In this document: one piece after another, positions 54,481 through 62,794 of the stretch
How the letters are laid out: the number at the start of each line of letters is the position of its first letter
Position numbering within the stretch: position 1 is the first letter of the stretch
Assembly: GCF_026712245.1 (NCBI RefSeq)
Contig: NZ_JAPPUY010000004.1
Coordinates: forward strand, 372,001 to 436,000
Direction of reading: 5' to 3'
DNA from: Roseateles hydrophilus
GTDB lineage: Bacteria > Pseudomonadota > Gammaproteobacteria > Burkholderiales > Burkholderiaceae_C
DNA length: 64,000 nucleotides
Made by a program: the position numbers and the translations under genes
The notes under the pieces: model-generated
Seen by the model: the letters and a program-made list of their open reading frames with translations, nothing else
The model's database searches: none
Told to the model about the DNA's origin: nothing

Positions 54481-54524
54481 ACCTCGCAGCATGCCGGCGC
54501 CGACCCATTCAATCAAATTGCAAG

Positions 54525-54538
54525 TTGTCGTTGGACAA
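54525..54538. promoter_or_regulatory. Dyad in the lysA/lysR gap, likely LysR box
   Basis: TTGTC-GTTG-GACAA, a perfect 5-bp-arm inverted repeat in the 70-base divergent gap, 12 bases before the lysR ATG. The gap is AT-rich around it. LysR-type regulators bind such sites to activate the divergent target and limit themselves. Confidence 0.55.
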
Positions 54539-54550
54539 TCCATTCCTGAT

Positions 54551-55432
54551 ATGGATATCCAGCACCGCCACATCGAAGTGTTCCGCGCCGTGATGACCGC
54601 CGGCAGCGTCACAGGCGCTGCGGCGCTGCTGCACACCTCGCAGCCGACACTGAGTCGCGACCTGGCGCGGCTGGAGCAGCTGCTGGGCTACGCCCTCTTC
54701 GAACGCGAGCGCGGGCGGCTCAAGGCGACGGCCCGGGCGCGGGCGCTGTTCGACGAGGTAGAGCGCAGCTTCCAGGGCTTGGGCCGCGTCATCGAACGCG
54801 CGCAAGCGCTGGGGCGGGACGAAGGCGCGGAGCTGTCCGTGCTGTGCCTGCCGGCGCTCAGCCATGCACTGCTGCCCACCGCCCTGGCCGCCCTGCTGGC
54901 AACGCACCCACAGGTGCGTGTCGACATCACGCCGGCCGAACCGCCGTTGCTGGACGCCTGGATGAGCGAGCAGCGCTTCGACCTGGGTCTGGCCGAACAG
55001 GCCACGCCGCTGCCCGGCGTGCGCGTGGAGCCGGTGCTGGAGGCCGACGAGGTGGCGGTGCTGCCCGTCGATCACCCGCTGGCGTCCCGCGCGCGCTTGC
55101 AGCTCAGCGACTTCGCCGCCCTGCCCTTCATCAGCTTCGCCAGCGACGACCCCTACCGGCGCGAGATCGATGCGCGCTTTACCGCCGCCGGTGTGCAGCG
55201 CCAGCTGCGGGTGCAGACCCACAGCGCCGTGGCGGTGTGCGAGCTGGTGCGCGCCGGGCTGGGACTGGCCATCGTCAACCCGCTGACTGCAGCCGCCTGT
55301 GCGGGCGATGGGCTGGCGGTGCGGCCGCTGGCGGTGTCGATTCCTTATCGCGTGTCGGCGCTGCTGCCCGTGCACCGGCCGGCGCAACCCTTGGTCGAGG
55401 CCCTGCTGCGCCACCTGCGCGCGCGGGCTTGA
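54551..55432 (+). CDS. lysR: LysR, transcriptional regulator of lysA
   Basis: 293 residues. N-terminal winged HTH (RHIEVFRAVMTAGSVTGAAA, then LLHTSQPTLSRDLARLE), a linker helix and a two-lobe effector domain (about 95-293). Wording such as RHIEVFRAVMTAGS and LLHTSQPTLSR closely follows E. coli LysR, which senses DAP and activates lysA. Together with the divergent lysA this supports the specific name. A longer in-frame start lies inside the promoter and is rejected. Confidence 0.88.
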   Translation: MDIQHRHIEVFRAVMTAGSVTGAAALLHTSQPTLSRDLARLEQLLGYALFERERGRLKATARARALFDEVERSFQGLGRVIERAQALGRDEGAELSVLCLPALSHALLPTALAALLATHPQVRVDITPAEPPLLDAWMSEQRFDLGLAEQATPLPGVRVEPVLEADEVAVLPVDHPLASRARLQLSDFAALPFISFASDDPYRREIDARFTAAGVQRQLRVQTHSAVAVCELVRAGLGLAIVNPLTAAACAGDGLAVRPLAVSIPYRVSALLPVHRPAQPLVEALLRHLRARA

Positions 55433-55457
55433 CTGGCGGCGACCAGCCGGCCGGACG

Positions 55458-57350
55458 TCACCCGGCGGAGGCGCGCACGACCTGCGGCTTACCGCCGAAG
55501 CGCTTGACGATGCTGGCCTCGATGCCGGCCGCGTCCAGCCCGCACAGGCTCATCAGCTTGGCCGGGTCGCCATGCTCGACAAACTCGTCCGGCAGGCCCA
55601 GTTGCAGCACCGGGATGGAGATGCCGGCAGCGTTGAGCGCCTCGGTCACCGCACTGCCCGCACCGCCCATCAGGCAGCCGTCCTCGACGGTGACGAGGGC
55701 GTCATGCGTGCGCGCCAGTTCGGCGACGAGCTCGGCATCCAGCGGCTTCACGAAGCGCATGTTGGCGACCGTCGCGTCCAGGCGCTCCGCCGCTTCCAGC
55801 GCGGGATAGAGCAAGGTACCGAAGGCCAGCATGGCGATGCGCTGACCTTGGCGACGGACTTCACCCTTGCCCCAGGCCTGGGCCGTCATCTGCTTGACCG
55901 GCACCACGCCGGCACCGGCGCCGCGCGGGTAGCGCACCGTCACCGGGCCGTTGTGCAGGAAACCGGTGTACAGCGCCTGGCGGCATTCGTCCTCATCGGC
56001 CGGCGTCAGCACGGCCATGTTGGGAATGCAGCGCGTGTAGGCGATGTCGTAGTTGCCGGCATGCGTCGCGCCGTCGGCGCCCACCAGGCCGGCACGGTCC
56101 AGCGCAAACAGCACCGGCAGGTTCTGGATGGCCACGTCGTGGACCATCTGGTCGTAGGCGCGCTGCAGGAAGGTCGAGTAGATCGCGACGACCGGCTTGA
56201 TGCCTTCGCAGGCCAGGCCCGCGGCGAAGGTCACCGAGTGCTGCTCGGCGATGCCCACGTCGTGATAGCGCTGCGGGAAGCGCTTGTGGAACTCCACCAT
56301 GCCCGAGCCCTCGCGCATGGCCGGCGTGATGCCCACCAGTCGCGGGTCGGCCTCGGCCATGTCGCACAGCCAGTCGCCGAACACCTGCGTGAACGTTGTC
56401 TTGGGCGGCGTGGCCGGCTTGACGAAGCCCACGGCGGGGTCGAACTTGCCCGAGGCGGCGTGGTACTTGACCGGGTCGGCCTCGGCCAGCTTGTAGCCCG
56501 CGCCCTTCTTCGTGACGATGTGCAGGAACTGCGGGCCGCGCTTGTCGCGCAGGTTCTCCAGCGTCGGGATCAGCGCGTCCAGGTCATGGCCGTCGATGGG
56601 GCCGACGTAGTTGAAGCCGAACTCCTCGAAGATGGTGCCGGGCACGACCATGCCCTTGGTGTGCTCCTCGAACTTGCGCGCGAACTCGTACAGCGGCGTG
56701 TTCTTCAGCACGCTCTTGGCACCCTCGCGAGCCGCCGCGTAGAAGCTGCCGCTCATCAGGCGGGCCAGGTACTTGTTCAGCGCGCCGACCGGCGGGCTGA
56801 TCGACATGTCGTTGTCGTTCAGGATGACGAGCACGTCGCCCATCAGGCCGCCATGCGCCACGCCGGCGTTGTTCAGTGCCTCGAAGGCCATGCCGGCCGT
56901 CATCGAGCCGTCGCCGATGATGGCCACGGCCTTGCGGTCCTCGCCCTTGAGCTTGGCCGCCATGGCCATGCCGTGGGCGGCGGAGATGCTGGTGGACGAA
57001 TGGCCAGTGCCGAAGGTGTCGTACTCGCTCTCGTCGCGGCGCGGAAAGCCACTGATGCCGCCCAACTGGCGCAGCGAGCCCATGCGGTCGCGGCGGCCGG
57101 TCAGCACCTTGTGCGGATAGGTCTGGTGGCCCACGTCCCACACCAGCCGGTCTTCCGGCGTGTTGAAGACGTAGTGCAGCGCCACCGTCAGCTCGACGGT
57201 GCCCAGGTTGGAGCCCAGGTGGCCGCCGGTCTTGGAGACGCTCTCCAGCACATAGGCGCGCAACTCGTCGGCGACCTTCTTGAGGTCGGTGCGCGGCAGC
57301 CGGCGCAGGTCGGCCGGGCTGTTGATGCCGTTCAGCAGCGTGTAGTCCAT
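55458..57350 (-). CDS. dxs: 1-deoxy-D-xylulose-5-phosphate synthase
   Basis: 630 residues, full length. TPP-dependent: [18 protein letters not shown] carries the metal/TPP site, with [13 protein letters not shown] and [17 protein letters not shown] before it; [15 protein letters not shown] in the second domain. It joins pyruvate and glyceraldehyde 3-phosphate, the first step of the MEP isoprenoid pathway. It follows ispA by 11 bases, in the order xseB-ispA-dxs. Confidence 0.97.
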   Translation of the reverse strand: MDYTLLNGINSPADLRRLPRTDLKKVADELRAYVLESVSKTGGHLGSNLGTVELTVALHYVFNTPEDRLVWDVGHQTYPHKVLTGRRDRMGSLRQLGGISGFPRRDESEYDTFGTGHSSTSISAAHGMAMAAKLKGEDRKAVAIIGDGSMTAGMAFEALNNAGVAHGGLMGDVLVILNDNDMSISPPVGALNKYLARLMSGSFYAAAREGAKSVLKNTPLYEFARKFEEHTKGMVVPGTIFEEFGFNYVGPIDGHDLDALIPTLENLRDKRGPQFLHIVTKKGAGYKLAEADPVKYHAASGKFDPAVGFVKPATPPKTTFTQVFGDWLCDMAEADPRLVGITPAMREGSGMVEFHKRFPQRYHDVGIAEQHSVTFAAGLACEGIKPVVAIYSTFLQRAYDQMVHDVAIQNLPVLFALDRAGLVGADGATHAGNYDIAYTRCIPNMAVLTPADEDECRQALYTGFLHNGPVTVRYPRGAGAGVVPVKQMTAQAWGKGEVRRQGQRIAMLAFGTLLYPALEAAERLDATVANMRFVKPLDAELVAELARTHDALVTVEDGCLMGGAGSAVTEALNAAGISIPVLQLGLPDEFVEHGDPAKLMSLCGLDAAGIEASIVKRFGGKPQVVRASAG

Positions 57351-57361
57351 CGCAAACCCTC

Positions 57362-58249
57362 TCAGTTCACGCGTTCGACGACCGAGTCGGCCAGCAGGCT
57401 GAGGTGGCTGACATCAGCCAGGCCGCTGGCGGCCAGCGCCGCCTTGGCCTCAGCACGCAACTGCTGGGCCAGCGCCCGGGCCGGCTCCAGGCCCAGCACG
57501 CTGACATAGGTGGGCTTGTTGGCGTCCTGATCCTTGCCGGCGGTCTTGCCGAGCACGGCGGAGTCCTGCGTCACATCCAGGATGTCGTCGACGACCTGGA
57601 AAGCCAGGCCCAGCGCGGCGCCGTAGTCCGACAGCGACTGGGTCGCCAGTGCCGACGCCGGCCCGCAGGCCGCACCCATCATGACGCTGGCCTGCAGCAG
57701 CACGCCGGTCTTGCGGCGGTGCATGTCGCGCAGCGTGCATTCGTCCAGCTGCTTGCCGATGCTGGCCAGGTCGATGGCCTGGCCGCCGGCCATGCCGTCG
57801 TAGCCCGACGAGCGGGCCAGCAGCGCGCACAGCCGCGCCTGCAGCGCCGGCGCGATGCCGTCATCGGGCGTCAGCACATCGAAGGCCAGCGCCTGCATCG
57901 CGTCGCCGGCCAGCATGGCCTGGGCTTCGCCGAAAGCCACGTGCGTGGTCGGCTTGCCGCGGCGCAGCACATCGTTGTCCATGCAGGGCATGTCGTCATG
58001 CACCAGCGAGTAAGCGTGGATCAGCTCGACCGCACAGGCTGCGCGCATCGCCGCGAAGCGGTCGCCGTTGACGGCCGCGCAGCTGGCCAGCACCAGCAGC
58101 GGGCGCAGCCGCTTGCCGCCGCCCAGCACGGCATAGCGCATCGCATCGCCCAGGCCCGCGGGCGCTCGGGCAGGCACGAGCTCATCCAGCGCCGCCTCGA
58201 CAGCGCCCAGCGACTGGTCCACCCAGCGGCCGAAGTCTTTTGCTTCCAT
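57362..58249 (-). CDS. ispA: Polyprenyl synthetase, farnesyl-diphosphate synthase type
   Basis: 295 residues. First aspartate-rich motif DDMPCMDND (about 84-92) preceded by HAYSLVH, second motif DDILD (about 224-228) with AFQVV before it, and GGGKRLRP near residue 48. It makes C15 prenyl diphosphate from IPP and DMAPP. The position between xseB and dxs fits IspA. Start ATG two bases after the xseB stop; the longer frame is a shadow. Confidence 0.94.
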   Translation of the reverse strand: MEAKDFGRWVDQSLGAVEAALDELVPARAPAGLGDAMRYAVLGGGKRLRPLLVLASCAAVNGDRFAAMRAACAVELIHAYSLVHDDMPCMDNDVLRRGKPTTHVAFGEAQAMLAGDAMQALAFDVLTPDDGIAPALQARLCALLARSSGYDGMAGGQAIDLASIGKQLDECTLRDMHRRKTGVLLQASVMMGAACGPASALATQSLSDYGAALGLAFQVVDDILDVTQDSAVLGKTAGKDQDANKPTYVSVLGLEPARALAQQLRAEAKAALAASGLADVSHLSLLADSVVERVN

Positions 58250-58251
58250 GT

Positions 58252-58503
58252 TCAGGAGCCCTCCCAGGCCTTCAGCTCGTTGCCGTCCAGCAGCTTCACC
58301 TGCTGCTCCACGGCCTGCAGTCGGCCACGGCACAGGGCCAGCAGTTCGGCGCCACGCTTGTAGGCCTGCAAAAGCTGATCCAGCGGGAGCTGCTGGCCCT
58401 CCATCGCCGCCACCAAGCGTTCCAGCTCGTCGAGCGCCTGCTCGTAGCTGGTTTCGGTGCCGTCTGTCGCGGCGGACTTGGTGCGGGAAGAGGGCTTTGT
58501 CAT
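58252..58503 (-). CDS. xseB: Exodeoxyribonuclease VII small subunit
   Basis: 83 residues, all helical, with the typical [20 protein letters not shown] and [20 protein letters not shown]. Partner of XseA, which is not in the window. First gene of the xseB-ispA-dxs unit. Candidate -10 for this unit is TACAAT at 58523-58528. Confidence 0.92.
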   Translation of the reverse strand: MTKPSSRTKSAATDGTETSYEQALDELERLVAAMEGQQLPLDQLLQAYKRGAELLALCRGRLQAVEQQVKLLDGNELKAWEGS

Positions 58504-58522
58504 TTCAAAACGCGAAACGGCA

Positions 58523-58528
58523 ATTGTA
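58523..58528 (-). promoter_or_regulatory. Candidate -10 for xseB-ispA-dxs
   Basis: TACAAT on the minus strand, 19 bases before the xseB ATG; the -35 is not clear. On the plus strand of the same gap lie a TAGAAT -10 (58594-58599) and a dyad GCTGTC-GTG-GACAGC (58567-58581), possibly the promoter of the Rieske gene at 58736. Confidence 0.4.
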
Positions 58529-58735
58529 GTCAGCGGGTTTTGACATTCCCCCACGGCGGAAGGCCCGCTGTCGTGGACAGCCGACGGCCTGGGTAGAATC
58601 CCGACCCTTCTTTCCGCGGCCGCGCGCGTGCGCGATCCGCAGCCCCATCCACCACAGCAACCTGGCCGACTCGGCATGCCGAGATGCGCCGGAGGGACGC
58701 AGCACCCCTACCCGCCTGAAAGACCCGCCTGGATC

Positions 58736-59860
58736 ATGTCCGACCTGAGCCTCCCTGTCTCGGCGCTACAACGCAGCCAGACCCAGCTCCCGGTGAGCGC
58801 CTATTTCGATCCCGATCTGTTCCAGCGCGAACAGGCCAGCATCTTTCAGCGAGGGCCCCGCTATGTCGGCCATGCACTGGCCGTCCCCGAAATCGGCGAC
58901 CACTATGCGTTGCCGCAGGAGGGGGAAGGCCGGGCGCTGGTGCGCTCCGCCCAAGGCATCGAGCTGATCTCCAACGTCTGCCGGCATCGCCAGGCGGTGA
59001 TGTTGAAGGGGCGCGGCAACACGAAGTCCAACATCGTCTGCCCGCTGCACCGCTGGACATATTCACATCAGGGCGAGCTGATCGGCGCGCCGCACTTCGA
59101 CCACGACCCCTGCCTGAACCTGAACAATTACAAGCTGCGGGAGTGGAACGGCCTGCTGTTCGAGGACAACGGCCATGACGTCGCCGCCGAGCTGGCCCAG
59201 CTCGGGCCGCGTGCACAGCTGGACTTCTCCGGCTTCGTGCTCGACAAGGTGCAGGTTCACGAGTGCAACTACAACTGGAAGACCTTCATCGAGGTCTACC
59301 TGGAGGACTACCACGTCGGCCCCTTCCACCCCGGCCTGAGCGGCTTCGTCACCTGCGACGACCTGGCCTGGGAGTTCGGCAAGCACCACTCGGTGCAGAC
59401 GGTCGGCGTGCACCAAGGGCTGGAGCGACCCGGCTCGCCGGTCTACCAGCGCTGGCACGACCAGCTCATGAAGTACCGCGAAGGCCGGCCGCCCGAGGCC
59501 GGCGCCATCTGGCTGACTTACTACCCGCACATCATGGTGGAGTGGTATCCGCATGTGCTGGTGGTGTCCACGCTGCATCCGCAAGGCCCGCAGAAGACGA
59601 TCAACCTCGTCGAGTTCTACTACCCCGAGGAGATCGCGGCCTTCGAGCGCGACTTCGTCGAGGCCCACCAGGCCGCTTACATGGAAACCTGCGTGGAGGA
59701 CGACGAGATCGCCGAGCGCATGGATGCCGGCCGCAAGGCGCTGCTGATGCGCGGCGACAACGAGATGGGCCCCTACCAGAGCCCGATGGAAGACGGTATG
59801 CAGCACTTCCATGAATGGTTCCGCCAGCAGATGGGCATGAACGAAGGTACCGGCGCCTGA
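58736..59860 (+). CDS. Rieske non-haem iron oxygenase, alpha subunit
   Basis: 374 residues. Rieske [2Fe-2S] ligands are C82, H84, C102 and H105 (CRHRQAV and CPLHRWTY). The catalytic domain has EVYLEDYHVGPFHPG, with the His ligands for mononuclear iron. Substrate unknown; this family member is regularly found next to dxs/ispA in Burkholderiales, which hints at an isoprenoid, sterol or carotenoid-like substrate, but that is inference. No reductase is adjacent. The stop overlaps the next ATG by one base. Confidence 0.87.
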   Translation: MSDLSLPVSALQRSQTQLPVSAYFDPDLFQREQASIFQRGPRYVGHALAVPEIGDHYALPQEGEGRALVRSAQGIELISNVCRHRQAVMLKGRGNTKSNIVCPLHRWTYSHQGELIGAPHFDHDPCLNLNNYKLREWNGLLFEDNGHDVAAELAQLGPRAQLDFSGFVLDKVQVHECNYNWKTFIEVYLEDYHVGPFHPGLSGFVTCDDLAWEFGKHHSVQTVGVHQGLERPGSPVYQRWHDQLMKYREGRPPEAGAIWLTYYPHIMVEWYPHVLVVSTLHPQGPQKTINLVEFYYPEEIAAFERDFVEAHQAAYMETCVEDDEIAERMDAGRKALLMRGDNEMGPYQSPMEDGMQHFHEWFRQQMGMNEGTGA

Positions 59861-60762
59861 TGCCCGCCCCGGTGCTCATGGTCCTGGCGACCTTCCTGTT
59901 CGCCACCATGGGCGTCTGCGTCAAGCTGGCCAGCGAGCTCTACGCGGCCAGCGAGATCGTCATGTACCGCGGCCTGGTGGGCATGGTGATGATGGCCGTG
60001 CTGGTGCGCCAGCAAGGCCTCAGCCTGGCCACCCGGGTGCCTGGCATGCACCTGTGGCGCAGCATCTCCGGCGTCACCTCGCTGTGCCTGTGGTTCTATG
60101 CCATCGGCAAGCTCCCGCTGGCCACGGCGATGACGCTGAACTACATGTCCTCGGTCTGGATGGCGCTGTTCCTGCTCGGCGGCGCTGTGCTGATGGGCGC
60201 GCAGAAGCTGGACTGGCGGCTGATGGCCGCCGTGCTGCTGGGCTTCGTCGGCGTCGCGCTCATCCTGCGTCCCACGCTGGACCAGCAGCAGCTGTGGCAC
60301 GGCCTCGCGGGCCTGCTGTCCGGCATGATCGCCGCGATGGCCTACCTGCAGGTCACCGCACTCGGCCGGGCCGGCGAGCCCGAGCTGCGCGTCGTCTTCT
60401 ACTTCTCCGCCGGCGGCTGCGTCGCCGGCGCCGTCATCACCGGCATCACCGAAGGCGGCCTGCAAACCCACACGCTGCGCGGCGCCGCGCTGCTGCTGGC
60501 CGTGGGCCTGCTGGCCACGACGGCCCAGGTCTGCCTGACCCGCGCCTACGCCATCGGCCGCCCGCTGGTGAACGCCTGCCTGCAGTACCTGGGCATCGTG
60601 TTCTCCTTCGGCTACGGCATGCTGCTGTTCAAGGACCCGCTGACCTGGCTGGCGGCCCTGGGCATGCTGCTCATCATCGGCGCCGGCATCGCGGCCACCT
60701 TGCTGCGCGCCCGTGCCGCGCCGCCGCCCAAGGATAGCCAGTTCAACCCCAACGAGTCCTGA
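59860..60762 (+). CDS. EamA-family (DMT superfamily) transporter
   Basis: 300 residues, ten predicted helices in two EamA repeats: PVLMVLATFLFATMGVCVKL at the start, SLCLWFYAIGKLPLATAMTL, AMAYLQVTALGRAGEPE, and NACLQYLGIVFSFGYGMLLF. Substrate unknown. Coupled to the Rieske gene by TGATG and followed three bases later by the rhodanese gene, so the three are one unit. Confidence 0.87.
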   Translation: MPAPVLMVLATFLFATMGVCVKLASELYAASEIVMYRGLVGMVMMAVLVRQQGLSLATRVPGMHLWRSISGVTSLCLWFYAIGKLPLATAMTLNYMSSVWMALFLLGGAVLMGAQKLDWRLMAAVLLGFVGVALILRPTLDQQQLWHGLAGLLSGMIAAMAYLQVTALGRAGEPELRVVFYFSAGGCVAGAVITGITEGGLQTHTLRGAALLLAVGLLATTAQVCLTRAYAIGRPLVNACLQYLGIVFSFGYGMLLFKDPLTWLAALGMLLIIGAGIAATLLRARAAPPPKDSQFNPNES

Positions 60763-60765
60763 CCC

Positions 60766-61578
60766 ATGGCCTACACGACGCTGATCTCCGCCGCCGAACT
60801 GCGCGCGCTGCACGACCCGCTCGTCCTGGATTGCAGCTTCGACCTTGCCGACACGGGCGCCGGCGAGCGCGCCTACGCGGCCGGCCACATCCCCGGCGCG
60901 TTCTACCTGCACCTGGACCGCGATCTCGCCGGCCCCACCACCGACGCAGACGGCCGATTCCACGGCCGCCACCCGCTGCCGGCACGCGACACCTTTGCCA
61001 GCCTGATGCGCAGCCTGGGCCTGCGCGCAGGCCGCCAGGTCGTTGCGTACGACCGGCAGGGCGGCATGTACGCCGCCCGCGCCTGGTGGATGCTGCAATG
61101 GCTGGGCCATGCCGAGGTGGCCGTGCTGGACGGCGCCTGGGACGGCGACATGACGACCGCGCTGCCGGCCGCCGCGCCCAGCACCTGGCAGCCCGGCGCG
61201 CCGCTGGTGCAACAGATCAGCGCCGAGGCGCTGCTGACGCAGCTGGGGCGCGTGCGCCTCATCGACGCCCGCGCCGGGGAGCGCTTCCGCGGCGAGGTCG
61301 AACCGCTGGACAAGGCTGCCGGCCACATCCCCGGCGCCGCCAACCGTTTCTTCAAGGACAACCTCGGCGCCGACGGCCGCTTCAAGCCCGCCGCGCAGTT
61401 GCGCACCGAGCTGCAGGCCTTGGCCACCGGCAGCGTCGTGCACCAGTGCGGCTCCGGCGTGACGGCCTGCCACAACCTGCTCGCCATGGCCCATGCCGGC
61501 CTGGGGCTGGGCGTGCTCTACGCCGGCTCGTGGAGCGAGTGGTCCGCCGACCCCGCGCGCCCGATCGCCAAGGGTTGA
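60766..61578 (+). CDS. Rhodanese-type sulfurtransferase, two domains
   Basis: 270 residues, two rhodanese domains. The first has HIPGAFYLHLDRDLAGPT and a degenerate site YDRQGGMYAARAWW; the second has the active cysteine in CGSGVTACHNLLA (about residue 227) and GSWSEWSADP. This matches thiosulfate/3-mercaptopyruvate sulfurtransferases (SseA-like), which move sulfane sulfur in the cytosol. Confidence 0.88.
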   Translation: MAYTTLISAAELRALHDPLVLDCSFDLADTGAGERAYAAGHIPGAFYLHLDRDLAGPTTDADGRFHGRHPLPARDTFASLMRSLGLRAGRQVVAYDRQGGMYAARAWWMLQWLGHAEVAVLDGAWDGDMTTALPAAAPSTWQPGAPLVQQISAEALLTQLGRVRLIDARAGERFRGEVEPLDKAAGHIPGAANRFFKDNLGADGRFKPAAQLRTELQALATGSVVHQCGSGVTACHNLLAMAHAGLGLGVLYAGSWSEWSADPARPIAKG

Positions 61579-61647
61579 TCTCCGACAAGCGCATGACACA
61601 GGCATGCGCCACACTGGGGTTCTCCGCAACGACGACAGGAGGACTGC

Positions 61648-62082
61648 ATGTTCAAGCGCATCCTTGTTCCCACCGATGGCTCTGACATCACCACCCACGC
61701 GGTGGACATGGCCATCCAGCTCGCCAAGCTGCACGGCGCGCAGCTGCTGACGCTCAGCGTCATGGACCCCTTCCCCTACAGCGCGGTCTCGGAGATCCAG
61801 CCCGTGCCGCCGCAGGAGTTCATTGACGCGCAGCAGCGCCTGGCCAGCAAGCGCGTGGAAGACGTGTGCGCCGCGGCTGCGGCCGAGGGCCTGGCCTGCC
61901 AGGGCCACACGGTGGAAGCCGTCCACGCCTGGGAGGCCATCGTCGACCACGCCAAGGATCAATCCGTCGACCTCATCGTCATGGCCTCGCATGGCCGCAA
62001 GGGCTTTGCGGCGCTGCTGATGGGCAGCGAGGCGCAGAAGGTGCTCACCCACGTCGACCTGCCGGTGCTCATCGTCAAGTGA
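61648..62082 (+). CDS. Universal stress protein, UspA family
   Basis: 144 residues: MFKRILVPTDGSDITTHAVD at the start and the nucleotide-binding SHGRKGFAALLMGSEAQKVL near the end (G-x2-G-x9-G-S), so an ATP-binding type. Role: stress survival by unknown means. The 69-base upstream gap has GCGCATG/CATGCGC arms, and a partial FNR-like TTGAT-N4-GACAA overlaps the previous stop; the start has AGGAGG six bases ahead. Confidence 0.9.
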   Translation: MFKRILVPTDGSDITTHAVDMAIQLAKLHGAQLLTLSVMDPFPYSAVSEIQPVPPQEFIDAQQRLASKRVEDVCAAAAAEGLACQGHTVEAVHAWEAIVDHAKDQSVDLIVMASHGRKGFAALLMGSEAQKVLTHVDLPVLIVK

Positions 62083-62122
62083 TCTTTGGCCGGCCTTGAG
62101 GTCGGCTGGACACAATGCCAGC

Positions 62123-62794
62123 ATGCACCTGCTGCTGATCGAGGATGACCTGGACTTGGGGCGCAGCCTGCAGGCCGCGCTGCGCCAGCAGGGCATCAGC
62201 TGCGAATGGCTGCGCCGCACCCACGATGCGCCCGCGCAGCTGGCCGACGTGGCGGCCGATTGCGTGCTGCTGGACCTGAACCTGCCCGACGGCTACGGCC
62301 TGGACTTGCTGGCCCGCTGGCGCCGCGCCGACGCCGCCACACCTATCGTCATCATCACCGCGCGCACCGCGCTGGAGGACAGGCTGGCAGGCCTGGACGG
62401 CGGCGCCGATGACGTGGTGCTCAAGCCGTTTGTGATGCCGGAACTGGTGTCGCGCATCCACGCCGTCGTGCGCCGCAGCGCACGGCAGGCGCAAGACACC
62501 TGGAAGCTGGGGGATCTCAGCATCACGCCCCGCGCGCGCACGGCTCAGCTTGCCGGCGCGCCGCTACCGCTGACGCGGCGCGAGTTCCAGCTGCTGATGG
62601 AGTTGGCCCGCGAGCCGGGCAGCGTGGTGCCCAAGAGCCGCATCGCCCAGCGCCTCGCGCCGCTGGATGAGCCCCTGGACAACGCCACGCTGGAGATGCA
62701 CATCAGCAACCTGCGCAAGAAGCTGGGGGCAGAGCGCATCCGCACGGTGCGCGGCATTGGCTACCAGCTGCTGACCCAGGCAAGCGATGCCTGA
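62123..62794 (+). CDS. OmpR/PhoB-type response regulator
   Basis: 223 residues. Receiver with acidic pair EDD (7-9), phospho-acceptor D51 in VLLDLNLPDG and Lys in VLKPF; C-terminal winged helix with LTRREFQLLMELAREPG and HISNLRKKLGAERIRTVRG. It is most like the QseB/TctD/PmrA branch. The stop overlaps the downstream kinase start by eight bases. Signal unknown. Confidence 0.93.
   Translation: MHLLLIEDDLDLGRSLQAALRQQGISCEWLRRTHDAPAQLADVAADCVLLDLNLPDGYGLDLLARWRRADAATPIVIITARTALEDRLAGLDGGADDVVLKPFVMPELVSRIHAVVRRSARQAQDTWKLGDLSITPRARTAQLAGAPLPLTRREFQLLMELAREPGSVVPKSRIAQRLAPLDEPLDNATLEMHISNLRKKLGAERIRTVRGIGYQLLTQASDA

Noticed and set aside
61575-61592. FNR/Anr-like site (TTGAT-N4-GACAA) ahead of the universal stress gene.
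   Set aside because: Right half matches at only three of five positions and overlaps the previous stop codon; too weak to list.
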